A stretch of DNA of 64,000 nt from Pseudonocardia parietis (lineage in GTDB: Bacteria > Actinomycetota > Actinomycetes > Mycobacteriales > Pseudonocardiaceae). Position numbers and translations under genes: made by a program. The notes under the pieces were generated by a model, which was not told where the DNA came from, did not search any database, and worked only from the letters and a program-made list of their open reading frames with translations. Positions 53,493 to 62,283 of the stretch are shown one piece after another. Positions within the stretch are counted from its first letter, which is position 1. Each line of letters opens with the position of its first letter. Location: assembly GCF_017876315.1 (NCBI RefSeq), contig NZ_JAGINU010000001.1:4464001-4528000 (forward strand). The letters run 5' to 3'.

Positions 53493-54521
53493 ATGACCTC
53501 CGGATCTCGGTTGCGCCGTGGTGGGATCGCCGCGGCGCTCGCGGCGGCGCTGGCCGTCGCCCTCACCGTCGGCTTCGTCACCGCGCGGGCCTCGGCCGCG
53601 CCCGACCTCCCACCGGTGACGCCGGAGGAGCTGGTCGCCTCCGTGCTCGAGGCGGAGCCCGCCGCGCTGGCCGGCACCGTCGCCGTCGACAACCGGCTGG
53701 GGCTGCCCGCGATCCCGGGCGCCCCGGCCGACTCGTTCACCGACGGCACCTCCACGGCGCGGGTCTGGTCCGACGGCGAGGGTCGCGGCCGCCTCGCGGT
53801 GCCCCGGCCGGACGGCGAACGCACCTACGTCCGGGACGGGACGGTGACCTGGGCCTACGACTCGGCCGACCGCACCGCGACCCGGATCCCGTCCCGGGAC
53901 GGTGACCGCGACGAGCGCACCGGCCAGGACCCGCAGGCCGCGGCGCGCGACATCGTCGGGAAGCTGCGCGGCACCAGCGTCGTCGCCGTCGACGGCACCA
54001 CCGAGGTCGCCGGGCGCCCCGCCTACACCCTGGTACTGACCCCGCAGCCCGGTGAGCGGACGGTGCTGCGCGAGGTCCGGGCCGCGATCGACGCGCAGAC
54101 CCGCACTCCGCTGGAGCTGACCGTGCTCGGTGAGGGCGCCGAACCCGTCCTGCGGGCCGGGTTCGACGAGGTCACGTTCGGGCCGCAGGATCCGTCGCTG
54201 TTCACGTTCACCCCGCCGCCGGGCGTCCCGGTCGAGGAGAAGGACGCGCGGGCTGACGGGCATCGCAAGCCTGCCGATGCGCCGCGCCCGCAGGTCGTCG
54301 GGGACGGGTGGGACGCCGTCGTCGTCGGGACCGTGCCGGAGCGCACCGGCGACGCCGGGCAGCAGCCGGACCTGTCCGCACTCGGCACGCCGGTCTCCGG
54401 GGCGTGGGGCAGCGGCCGTGCGATCACCACGAACGCCGGGTCCGCGATCCTCACCGACGACGGCCGGGTCGCCGCGGGCGCCGTCGAACCGGACGTCCTG
54501 GGCACGGCGCTGGAACGGTGA
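53493..54521 (+). CDS. LolA-like / DUF2092-type secreted protein
   Basis: About 342 residues. A signal peptide or N-terminal anchor (LRRGGIAAALAAALAVALTV) precedes an extracytoplasmic beta-rich domain like LolA/LppX-type lipoprotein carriers: TPEELVASVLEAE, TYVRDGTVTWAYDSADRTATRI, and DPSLFTFTPPPGVPV (about 230-245). No lipobox Cys is seen. It overlaps an ABC ATPase and permease downstream, so it likely works with this exporter outside the membrane, perhaps in lipid transfer. The start ATG at 53493 was chosen before the signal peptide. Confidence 0.78.
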   Translation: MTSGSRLRRGGIAAALAAALAVALTVGFVTARASAAPDLPPVTPEELVASVLEAEPAALAGTVAVDNRLGLPAIPGAPADSFTDGTSTARVWSDGEGRGRLAVPRPDGERTYVRDGTVTWAYDSADRTATRIPSRDGDRDERTGQDPQAAARDIVGKLRGTSVVAVDGTTEVAGRPAYTLVLTPQPGERTVLREVRAAIDAQTRTPLELTVLGEGAEPVLRAGFDEVTFGPQDPSLFTFTPPPGVPVEEKDARADGHRKPADAPRPQVVGDGWDAVVVGTVPERTGDAGQQPDLSALGTPVSGAWGSGRAITTNAGSAILTDDGRVAAGAVEPDVLGTALER

Positions 54522-55477
54522 GCACGGGAACCGAGACCGCAACCGGGGCGGGCACCGAACCGGTCCGCACCGAGCCGCCTGCCGCCCGGGTCCGTGCCCT
54601 GCGCAAGGAGTTCGGCCGGGTCACCGCGGTGGACGGGATCGACCTCGACGTCCCGGCCGGGTCGGTGTTCGGGATGCTCGGTCCCAACGGCTCGGGCAAG
54701 ACCACCCTGATCCGGATGCTGCTCGGGCTGTCCCGGCCGACGTCCGGCACCGTCGAGCTGCTCGGCCGGCCGGTCCCCGCGGGACTGTCCGCCGCGCTGC
54801 CGGACGTCGGCGCGCTCGTCGAGGGCCCCGGCTTCCATCCGTTCCTGTCCGGGCGGGAGAACCTGCGCCGCGCCGCGGACCTCGAACCGCGGCTGTCCGC
54901 CCACGAGACGGGTCCGGCGGTGGACGCCGCGCTGGACCGGGTCGGGTTGGCCGACGCGGCCGGGCGGCGCTACCGCGGCTACTCGCTCGGTATGAAGCAG
55001 CGCCTCGGGCTGGCCGCGGCGCTGCTGGTACCACGGCGGCTGGTCGTGCTGGACGAGCCGACCAACGGGCTCGACCCGGCCGGGACGCGGGAGATCCGGG
55101 CGATCGTGGCGGAGCTGCGGGCGGCCGGCGCGACGGTGCTGCTGTCCTCGCACCTGCTCTCCGAGGTGGAGGCGGTGTGCACGCACGTGGCCGTGCTGAA
55201 GCAGGGGACGTTGCTCGCCGCCGGGGAGCTCGGGCAGCTGCTCGACGCCGTCGCGGGTGGCTGGGAGATCGCCACCACCGACGTCGACCGGGCGCTGCGG
55301 GTGCTGCGCGAGACCGGCGCGACCGCCCGTGCCGACGGGGCGGGTGTGCTCGTCGAGGACGGCCCGGAGGGCCCTGTGCTGTTCGCCGCGCTGGTCCGGG
55401 CCGATGTGCGGGTGCACGGACTGCGCAGGCAGCGCCCGGACCTGGAGACGCTCTTCACGAGGATCACCGAGACGTGA
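54518..55477 (+). CDS. ABC transporter ATP-binding protein
   Basis: About 319 residues. Walker A GPNGSGKTTLI (about 50), Q-region, signature YSLGMKQRLGLAAALL (about 155), Walker B VVLDEPTNGLDPAG, H-loop LLSSHLLSEVEAV. The N-terminal 25 residues are a low-complexity extension. It overlaps the LolA-like gene (GTGA) and the permease (GTGA), a tight three-gene unit. Confidence 0.92.
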   Translation: MSTGTETATGAGTEPVRTEPPAARVRALRKEFGRVTAVDGIDLDVPAGSVFGMLGPNGSGKTTLIRMLLGLSRPTSGTVELLGRPVPAGLSAALPDVGALVEGPGFHPFLSGRENLRRAADLEPRLSAHETGPAVDAALDRVGLADAAGRRYRGYSLGMKQRLGLAAALLVPRRLVVLDEPTNGLDPAGTREIRAIVAELRAAGATVLLSSHLLSEVEAVCTHVAVLKQGTLLAAGELGQLLDAVAGGWEIATTDVDRALRVLRETGATARADGAGVLVEDGPEGPVLFAALVRADVRVHGLRRQRPDLETLFTRITET

Positions 55478-56322
55478 GCACCACCTCCGCGGCGCCGCGC
55501 GCCGTTCCCTGGACCCGTCTGCTGGGCGCCGAGCTGCGCTGGGTGCTCCGCCGCCCGCGGACCTGGGTGATGCTGGTCCTGCTCGGCGCCGTGCCCGTCC
55601 TGATGGCGCTGGGCATCGTGCTGGCCGACCGGCCCCGGCGCAGCCTGCTCTCCGAGGTCACCGGCAACGGGCTGACGCTGCCGGTCGCCGCGCTGTCGCT
55701 CCTGCTGACCCTGCTGCTGCCGCTCGTCGTCGCGGTGGCGGCGGCGGACGCGATCGCGGGCGAGAGCCAGCACGGCACGCTGCGCGGGCTGCTGATGGCC
55801 CCGGTCGGACGGCTGCGGCTGGTGACGATGAAGGCCTTCGGTGTGCTCGTGGTCGCCGCGGTCGCGGTCGCGGTGGTCACCCTGTCCGGGGTCGTCGCCG
55901 GCTGGCTGATGATCGGCCCGCCGGTGGTGCTCACCACCGACGGCGCGCTCCTCACGATGTCGGGGACGACCCTGTCGCTGCCCGAGGCGCTGTACCGGAT
56001 CGTCCTCGCCGCGGCCTGGACGCTGGGGCAGCTCGCCGCGGTCGGCGCCGTCGCGCTCGCGATCTCCGCCTGGACCGACCACCCGCTGGTCGTGCTGTCC
56101 TCGGTGCTCGGCGGCCTGATCCTGTTCGGGGTGCTCGCCGCGCTCCCGGCACTGGAGCCGCTGCACCCGTGGCTGATCACCAGCGGCTGGGGCGCGGCGG
56201 CGGACGTGCTGCGAGATCCGCTGCCCTACGCCGAGCTCGTCCGCAGTGCGCTGGTCGCGGCCGGCTACCTCGTTCTCGGCGGGGTCGTACTGGTGGCCCG
56301 GATGCTGCGCCGCGACGCGTGA
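55474..56322 (+). CDS. ABC transporter permease
   Basis: About 282 residues with six hydrophobic segments. It begins LLGAELRWVLRRPRTWVMLVLLGAVPVLMALG and has DAIAGESQHGTLRGLLMAPVGRLRLV, typical of ABC-2 permeases of the lipoprotein/antibiotic type. GTG at 55474 overlaps the ATPase TGA. Its stop codon lies at the start of the first 32-bp repeat. Confidence 0.88.
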   Translation: MSTTSAAPRAVPWTRLLGAELRWVLRRPRTWVMLVLLGAVPVLMALGIVLADRPRRSLLSEVTGNGLTLPVAALSLLLTLLLPLVVAVAAADAIAGESQHGTLRGLLMAPVGRLRLVTMKAFGVLVVAAVAVAVVTLSGVVAGWLMIGPPVVLTTDGALLTMSGTTLSLPEALYRIVLAAAWTLGQLAAVGAVALAISAWTDHPLVVLSSVLGGLILFGVLAALPALEPLHPWLITSGWGAAADVLRDPLPYAELVRSALVAAGYLVLGGVVLVARMLRRDA

Positions 56323-56327
56323 GTGAA

Positions 56328-56410
56328 GCTTGCGGAACGAACATCGGCGCGTGAGAGAGGCTTGCGGAACGAACATCGGCCCCGGTGAGAGGCTTGCGGA
56401 GCGAGCATCA
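56328..56410 (+). repeat. Three 32-bp direct repeats before the quinone oxidoreductase
   Basis: GCTTGCGGAACGAACATCGG occurs at 56328 and 56360, and a diverged copy (GCTTGCGGAGCGAGCATC) at 56392, each 32 bp apart and preceded by GTGAG. The first starts within a few bases of the permease stop. The repeat is not palindromic. Confidence 0.8.
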
Positions 56411-56455
56411 ATACTGCGGGCATGATCACGTCGCTGCAGTCGAACGAGGAGGACC

Positions 56456-57427
56456 ATGCGTGCGGTACGGGTGACCAAGGCCGGCGGGCCGGACGTGCTG
56501 GAGGTCGCCGAGGTCGACGCCCCCGCGCCGGGGCCGGGCGAGGTGCTCGTCGAGGTCGCGGCGGCGGGTGTCAACTACATCGACACCTACCAGCGCGAGG
56601 GCATCTACCCGATGGACACGCCCTACGTCCCGGGATTGGAGGGCACCGGGCGGGTCACCGCACTCGGCACCGGTGTCGACGGTGTCGCGGTCGGTGACCG
56701 GATCGCCTGGGCCGAGACGCTGGGCAGCTACGCCGAGCAGGTCGCGGTGCCCTGGGAGAAGGCCGTGCCGGTGCCCGACGGCGTCGCCGACGATGCCGCC
56801 GTCGGCGCCCTGCTGCAGGGCATGACCGCGCACTTCCTGGTCAACGACAGCGTCCCGCTGACCGGCGGCGAGACCGTGCTCGTGCACGCCGCGGCGGGTG
56901 GGGTCGGGCTGTTGCTCACCCAGCTGGCGACCGCGAAGGGGGCCCGGGTGATCGCGACGACGTCGAGCGCGGAGAAGGCGGAGCTCGCCCGTGGCGCCGG
57001 CGCCGCCGAGGTGATCGACTACACGCAGGTGGACGACCTCGCGGCCGCGGTCCGGGAGCTCACCGGCGGCGAGGGCGTGCACGCGGCCTTCGACGCCGTC
57101 GGGCGGACGACGTTCGACGCCAGCCTGGCGTCGCTGCGCAAGCGCGGGACACTGGTGCTCTACGGCGCGGCGTCCGGCCCCGTGCCCGCGGTCGACCCCC
57201 AGCGGCTCAACTCGGCCGGCTCGGTGTACCTGACCCGGCCGAAGCTGTTCGACTTCATCGACACCACCGCGTCGTTGCGGGAGAAGGCCGCCGCGGTCTA
57301 CGGCGAGGTCGCCGGCGGACGCCTGGACGTCCGGATCGGGCACCGCTACCCCCTCGACGGAGCCCGCACCGCGCACGAGGACCTGCAGGGCCGCCGGACG
57401 ACCGGCAAGCTGCTCCTCCAACCCTGA
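56456..57427 (+). CDS. NADPH:quinone oxidoreductase (zinc-independent MDR)
   Basis: About 323 residues of the medium-chain reductase family without zinc ligands. It starts MRAVRVTKAGGPDVLEV, with GVNYIDTYQREGIYP and GLEGTGRVTALG, coenzyme loop VHAAAGGVGLLLTQLA (about 144-159), and AAFDAVGRTTFD. It reduces quinones with NADPH. ATG at 56456 follows GAGGAGG. Matches qor (Rv1454c) in the mycobacterial order. Confidence 0.93.
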   Translation: MRAVRVTKAGGPDVLEVAEVDAPAPGPGEVLVEVAAAGVNYIDTYQREGIYPMDTPYVPGLEGTGRVTALGTGVDGVAVGDRIAWAETLGSYAEQVAVPWEKAVPVPDGVADDAAVGALLQGMTAHFLVNDSVPLTGGETVLVHAAAGGVGLLLTQLATAKGARVIATTSSAEKAELARGAGAAEVIDYTQVDDLAAAVRELTGGEGVHAAFDAVGRTTFDASLASLRKRGTLVLYGAASGPVPAVDPQRLNSAGSVYLTRPKLFDFIDTTASLREKAAAVYGEVAGGRLDVRIGHRYPLDGARTAHEDLQGRRTTGKLLLQP

Positions 57428-57440
57428 AGCCCGCGCCAGG

Positions 57441-57494
57441 CCGTCGAGTGTCACGTTGTGGCGCCACCGGGAACCACAACGTGACACTCGACGG
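57441..57494 (+). terminator. Perfect 21-bp inverted repeat, terminator-like
   Basis: Arms at 57441-57461 and 57474-57494 are exact reverse complements with a 12-nt loop. It starts 13 nt after the quinone oxidoreductase stop and ends 42 nt before the peptidase start. It has no U-tract. It could be a terminator, or an RNA or DNA element found in several places in such genomes. Confidence 0.7.
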
Positions 57495-57536
57495 GGCGCA
57501 TCTGCGGTGCGGGGATGCTATGAACCCGGGGTGCCG

Positions 57537-59600
57537 ATGGACGACGCCCCGAAGACCCCGTTCCACGACCTCGACGCCTACATCGCACTACCCCGTCTCA
57601 GCGGCCTCGCGCTGTCCCCCGACGGAACGCGGCTGATCACCGCCGTCGCCGAGCCGGACGCCGACGCCACCCGGTACCGCACCGCGCTGTGGGAGGTCGA
57701 TCCGGCCGGGACGGCGCCGGCCCGGCGGCTGACCCGGGGCGCGGCCGGCGAGTCGGGGCCGGTGTTCACGCCGGACGGCGACCTGCTGTTCCGCTCGGCG
57801 CGCCCGGACCCGGACGCGTCGTCGGACACCGAGCCCCCGGCCGCGTTGTGGCTGCTACCCGCCGGCGGTGGCGAGGCACGCCCGGCGGGCAGTCGCCCGG
57901 GCGGGATCGACGACGTCGGCGTGGGCCGGGAGTCGGGGACGGTCGTCGCGTCGTCGCCGACGCTGCCGGGCGCCGTGACCGGGGACGACGACGAGAAGCG
58001 CCGCACCGCACGGACCGAGGCGAAGGTGACCGCGATCCTGCACACCGGCTACCCGGTGCGGCACTGGGACCACGACCTCGGACCGGCCGAGAACCGGCTG
58101 CTGGTGCAGGACGGCGACGGCTGGACCGACCTCACCCCCGCGCCGGGCCGGGCGCTCGACGAGACCGGGTTCGACGTCTCCCCGGACGGGGCGACCGTGG
58201 TCACCGGATGGCACCGGACGCACGGGCACGGCACGTGGCGCCCGGGGATCGTCGCGATCGACGTCGCCACCGGAGCGCACCGCGACCTGCTGTTCGACGA
58301 CGGTCACGAGTACGGCGACCCGCGGATCAGCCCGGACGGGCGCACCGTCGTCGTGGCACGGGAGCGGCTGTCCACGCCGCACGTCGCCCCGCGCATCGAC
58401 CTCGTACTCGTCCCGCTCGGCGGGGGCGTGGCCCGCCCGGTCGCCGAGGCATGGGACCGGTGGCCGTCGTCGGTGCGGTGGACCGCCGACTCCTCGGCGC
58501 TGATCGTCACCGCCGACGAGGACGGCCGCGGCCCGCTCTTCCGGATCGACCTCGGCTCCGACCACGCCCCCGGATCCGACCACGACCCTGCTGCCGACAC
58601 CGCCGGCGGCGACCGGGTCGTGCGGCTCACCGCCGACCACGGCTCCTACACCGACCCGGTCCCGAGCCCGGACGGCCGCTGGGTCTACGCGCTGCGCAAC
58701 GCCTACGACGCCGCCCCCGCCCCGGTCCGGGTGGACGCCCGTGCCGGCGGCGCGCAGCCCGAGTACCTGCCCGGCCCGGCCGCGGCGCCGGAGCTGCCCG
58801 GCACCCTCACCGAGATCGAGACCACCACCGCCGACGGCACCCGGGTCCGCGCCTGGCTCGTGCTCCCCACCGGCGCCGATCCCGAGACTCCCGCGCCGCT
58901 GCTGCTGTGGATCCACGGTGGGCCGCTGAACAGCTGGAACGCCTGGTCCTGGCGGTGGAACCCGTGGCTGATGGCGGCCCGCGGCCATGCCGTCCTGCTG
59001 CCCGACCCGGCGCTGTCCACCGGCTACGGGCAGGACTTCGTCCAGCGGGGCTGGGGGCGGTGGGGCGGCCCGCCCTACGAGGACCTGATGGCGATCACCG
59101 ACGCCGCCGTCGCCCGGCCCGACATCGACCGGAACCGGACCGCGGCGATGGGCGGCTCGTTCGGCGGCTACATGGCGAACTGGGTCGCCGGGCACACCGA
59201 CCGGTTCGCCGCGATCGTCACGCACGCGAGCCTGTGGGCGCTCGACCAGTTCGGCCCGACGACCGACCACGCCGACTACTGGCTGACCGAGATGACGCCG
59301 GAGATGGCCCGGGAGAACAGCCCGCACCGGCACGCCGACGCGATCGTCACGCCGATGCTGGTCATCCACGGCGACAAGGACTACCGGGTACCGATCGGTG
59401 ACGGCCTGCGGCTGTGGTGGGACCTCGTGTCGCGGCAGCCGGACCCGGCGTCGAACCCGCACCGGTTCCTGTACTTCCCGGACGAGAACCACTGGGTGCT
59501 CACGCCGAACCACGCGAAGCTCTGGTACGAGACCGTGCACGCGTTCCTGGCGACCCACGTGCTGGGCGCGGAGTGGGAGACGCCCGAGCTGCTGCGGTGA
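57537..59600 (+). CDS. S9 family peptidase (acylaminoacyl-peptidase/DPP-like)
   Basis: About 687 residues. An N-terminal WD-like beta-propeller (GLALSPDGTRL, VSPDGATVV and SPDGRTVVVA repeats, about 25-420) caps a C-terminal alpha/beta hydrolase. Catalytic Ser about 541 in GGSFGGYM, Asp about 615 in HGDKDYRVP, and His about 652 in ENHW. It cleaves N-terminal or acylated residues from small peptides. ATG at 57537 is preferred; GTG at 57531 is possible. Its stop overlaps the amidase GTG. Confidence 0.9.
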   Translation: MDDAPKTPFHDLDAYIALPRLSGLALSPDGTRLITAVAEPDADATRYRTALWEVDPAGTAPARRLTRGAAGESGPVFTPDGDLLFRSARPDPDASSDTEPPAALWLLPAGGGEARPAGSRPGGIDDVGVGRESGTVVASSPTLPGAVTGDDDEKRRTARTEAKVTAILHTGYPVRHWDHDLGPAENRLLVQDGDGWTDLTPAPGRALDETGFDVSPDGATVVTGWHRTHGHGTWRPGIVAIDVATGAHRDLLFDDGHEYGDPRISPDGRTVVVARERLSTPHVAPRIDLVLVPLGGGVARPVAEAWDRWPSSVRWTADSSALIVTADEDGRGPLFRIDLGSDHAPGSDHDPAADTAGGDRVVRLTADHGSYTDPVPSPDGRWVYALRNAYDAAPAPVRVDARAGGAQPEYLPGPAAAPELPGTLTEIETTTADGTRVRAWLVLPTGADPETPAPLLLWIHGGPLNSWNAWSWRWNPWLMAARGHAVLLPDPALSTGYGQDFVQRGWGRWGGPPYEDLMAITDAAVARPDIDRNRTAAMGGSFGGYMANWVAGHTDRFAAIVTHASLWALDQFGPTTDHADYWLTEMTPEMARENSPHRHADAIVTPMLVIHGDKDYRVPIGDGLRLWWDLVSRQPDPASNPHRFLYFPDENHWVLTPNHAKLWYETVHAFLATHVLGAEWETPELLR

Positions 59601-60890
59601 ACGCCGCGCGCGGACCCGACGCCGTGGCCGAGGCCCGGGCCCGCCGCGACCGTCTCGACGGGTGGCTACGAGCCTTCGTCGCGACGTACGACGGCGACGG
59701 GCCCGGCACGGTGCACACCGGATCGTGGCCTGCGCACGAGGTCGGATCGCGGGCAGGCCCGTGCGGACCCGGAACCCACGAGGCGCCGGCCGGGCTGCCG
59801 GTGGCTGTGAAGGGGACGCGCGGGATCCGGACGCCGGCGGTGCGCCGGCTGCTCGCCGCGGGTGCGGTCCCAATCGGTGCGACGTCGGTGCCGCGGGGCG
59901 CCGGTCACCAGACGTGGGGCTGGACCGACCGCGGCCCGACCCGGAACCCGTGGCGCGCCGACCGCTCCCCGAGCGGGTCGTCGGCGGGGTCGGCGGCGGC
60001 CGTCGCGGCGGGGATCGTGCCGCTCGCGACCGGCTCGGACGGCGCCGGGGTCCGTACGGACCCCGGCGGCCTGGTGCGGGGTGCTCGGGTACAAGCCGAC
60101 CACCGGACTCGTCCCGGGGACCGACCCGACCGGCCTCGCGACACCCGGGGTCCTGGTGCGCGACCCGGCGCTGCTGCTGCTGTGGCTGGCCGCGGTGACC
60201 GGCGCGAGCAGCACCCTCGTCCCGCGGCCGTGTGGCCCCGCAGCCGCTACGCGGGGCTCGGCGCGCCGCCCGGCCATGCACGACCGCAACCGCGATGTCG
60301 GTGCTGTCGGCGATCCCGGGCAAAGATGGGCCGAGCTCGGGTGCCGGTGCGCCGATCCTGAGCCCGGGTGGACCGGTCCCGGCACGGCCGCGTGGTCACC
60401 GGATCTCGGGTTCGCCGGAGCCGATCTGGATCCCGCCGTGGTCACGATCGCCCGGTCGGCGGCGCGGCGGTGGGTCTCGCGCACCGGTCTCGACGAGATC
60501 GAGGTCCCGGTCCGGCTGCGTGACCCGGCACCGGCGTGGGCGGCGCTGCGCAGGCCCGGCGCGTCCGCCGCCTCGCTGCGGGCGGCGAACGCGCTGCGCA
60601 GGGCGAACGACCGCGCGCTCCGGGAGCTGTTCGAGCGGGTGGACCTGCTCCTGACCCCGGCGACGCCGGACGGTCCGCACGGGCACGACGGCCCCGGTGG
60701 CCGGATGAACGTCGCACTGACCTGGGCGTTCAACCTGTCCGGGCACCCGGCGGTGTCGGTCCCGGCCGGGTTCGGGCCGGACGGGTGCCCGGTCGGGCTC
60801 CAGATCGTCGCCCGCCCCGGCGAGGACCACCGGCTGCTCACACTGCTGGAACGCCACCAACCGGTCACCGGGGTCGCCGTACCCCGGTGA
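59597..60890 (+). pseudogene. Amidase signature family gene, frameshifted
   Basis: The first half (from GTG 59597) contains the catalytic Lys region PVAVKG and the cis-Ser SPSGSSAGSAAAVAAG, then ATGSDGAG. There the frame breaks at a GGGG run (60047-60050). Reading one frame later continues SVRTPAAWCGVLGYKPT…, the expected GSxRxP with the nucleophile Ser. The second frame runs to the stop at 60888-60890. One extra G explains it. The family hydrolyses amide bonds. The middle (about 60230-60390) also looks poorly conserved. It could be a real pseudogene or a sequencing error. It is translationally coupled to the peptidase. Confidence 0.8.
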
Positions 60891-60899
60891 GCGGCCCGG

Positions 60900-61967
60900 T
60901 CAGAACAGGACCGGCAGCCCCAGCGCGGCGTCGACGGCGATGGCCGCGAACAGCACGCACAGGTACAGGTTCGACAGGTGGAACAGCGGCATCGGCGCGA
61001 CCTCGCCGCCCGCCTTGACCTCGGAGTGCAGCCGGTGCGCCCGGAAGATGAAGTAGGCACCGCCGAGCAGCGCGACCGCCAGGTACACCCACGACGTCGC
61101 CGGCAGCAGGAGCAGGCTCCAGGCCACCATCACCCAGCTGTAGACCACGATCCGGATCGACACCGCGGCCGCCGGGGCGACGACCGGCAGCATCGGGACG
61201 CCGGCCGCCGCGTAGTCCTCGCGGTAGCGCATCGCCAGCGCCCAGAAGTGCGGCGGGGTCCAGAAGAAGATCACGCCGAACATGACCAGCGCGGGCCATT
61301 CGACGGTGCCGGTCACCGCCGCCCAGCCGATCACCACCGGCATGCAGCCCGCGGCACCGCCCCAGACGATGTTCTGCGAGGTCCGCCGCTTGAGCAGCAA
61401 CGTGTAGACGAGCACGTAGAAGGCGATCGCGGCCAGCGAGAGCACGGCCGCGAGCCAGTTCGTCGTGAGGCCCAGCCAGGCCGAGCTCAGCGCCGCGAGG
61501 ACCAGACCGAACACGAGCGCGTGGCTGGTGGGGACCTGTCCCCTCGCCAGCGGACGGCGCGCGGTCCGCTTCATCTTCTTGTCGATGTCGGCGTCGGCCA
61601 CGCAGTTCAGCGCGTGCGCCGCGGCCGCGGCCATCGCCCCGCCGACCAGGGTCGCGGCGATCAGCCACAGCGACGGGACGCCCCGCTGGGCGAGGAACAT
61701 GGCGGGCACGGTGACCACGAGCAGCTGCTCGATGATCCGGGTCTTGGTGAGCCCCAGGTAGGCCCCGAGGGTCGCGCGGACGCGATCCATCCGGCCCACG
61801 GGGGCCACGGGGGCCACCACTTCCGGGACGTCGACAGCGGGCACCGACGGCTCCGGGGAGACCGGCGGGGTCCCGACGGCTCCGGCGCCGGCCGTCGCGG
61901 ACGCCTCCGTCCATCCCGGCCGAGCGGTCGGCACCGCCCGGCTCCGGCGCGACGCGGCTGCGCTCAC
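60900..61967 (-). CDS. ctaB: Protoheme IX farnesyltransferase (heme O synthase) CtaB
   Basis: About 355 residues. A Pro/Ala-rich N-terminal 58 residues precede a UbiA-family prenyltransferase with nine TM helices. First Asp-rich motif NCVADADIDKKMKRTARRPLA (about 120), second loop LKRRTSQNIVWGGAAG. It farnesylates heme B to heme O; CtaA then makes heme A. GTG at 61967 is used, but an ATG at 61790 would remove the extension. It converges on the amidase gene 9 nt away. Confidence 0.92.
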   Translation of the reverse strand: MSAAASRRSRAVPTARPGWTEASATAGAGAVGTPPVSPEPSVPAVDVPEVVAPVAPVGRMDRVRATLGAYLGLTKTRIIEQLLVVTVPAMFLAQRGVPSLWLIAATLVGGAMAAAAAHALNCVADADIDKKMKRTARRPLARGQVPTSHALVFGLVLAALSSAWLGLTTNWLAAVLSLAAIAFYVLVYTLLLKRRTSQNIVWGGAAGCMPVVIGWAAVTGTVEWPALVMFGVIFFWTPPHFWALAMRYREDYAAAGVPMLPVVAPAAAVSIRIVVYSWVMVAWSLLLLPATSWVYLAVALLGGAYFIFRAHRLHSEVKAGGEVAPMPLFHLSNLYLCVLFAAIAVDAALGLPVLF

Positions 61968-62283
61968 CTGTTCGTACCTCGCTCGGCTCGGCAGTTCGGG
62001 TTCCTGCGCCGCCGTGGCGGCGGCCCCGTAGTTCTACAGCGCGTCGATGTTAGCCCGGTCGCGTGCACTCCGGGGCGGCGGGGTACACCCGTGCCGGGCC
62101 CCCGGGGCTCCCACCGGGCCGGGCGGCATCCCCGCAGGCGACAGGCCCGCGCAGTAGGGTGGACGATGGCCGGGGCGGCGACGGTGCCGCCACCACGAGG
62201 CAGCAGACGCCCCACCGCGGGCACCTGCCGGCCGACCCCCCGGCCGAGGTTCACCTGCCGACGCGAGTACAGGAGTCATCGCT
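61968..62283 (+). promoter_or_regulatory. ctaB-tkt divergent regulatory region
   Basis: A 316-nt gap. TAGGGT at 62155-62160 is a plausible tkt -10 box, giving a leader of about 115 nt. AGGAG (62271-62275) lies 8 nt before the tkt TTG. GGCGGC…GCCGCC at about 62174-62191 may form a small hairpin. No gene is supported. Confidence 0.45.
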
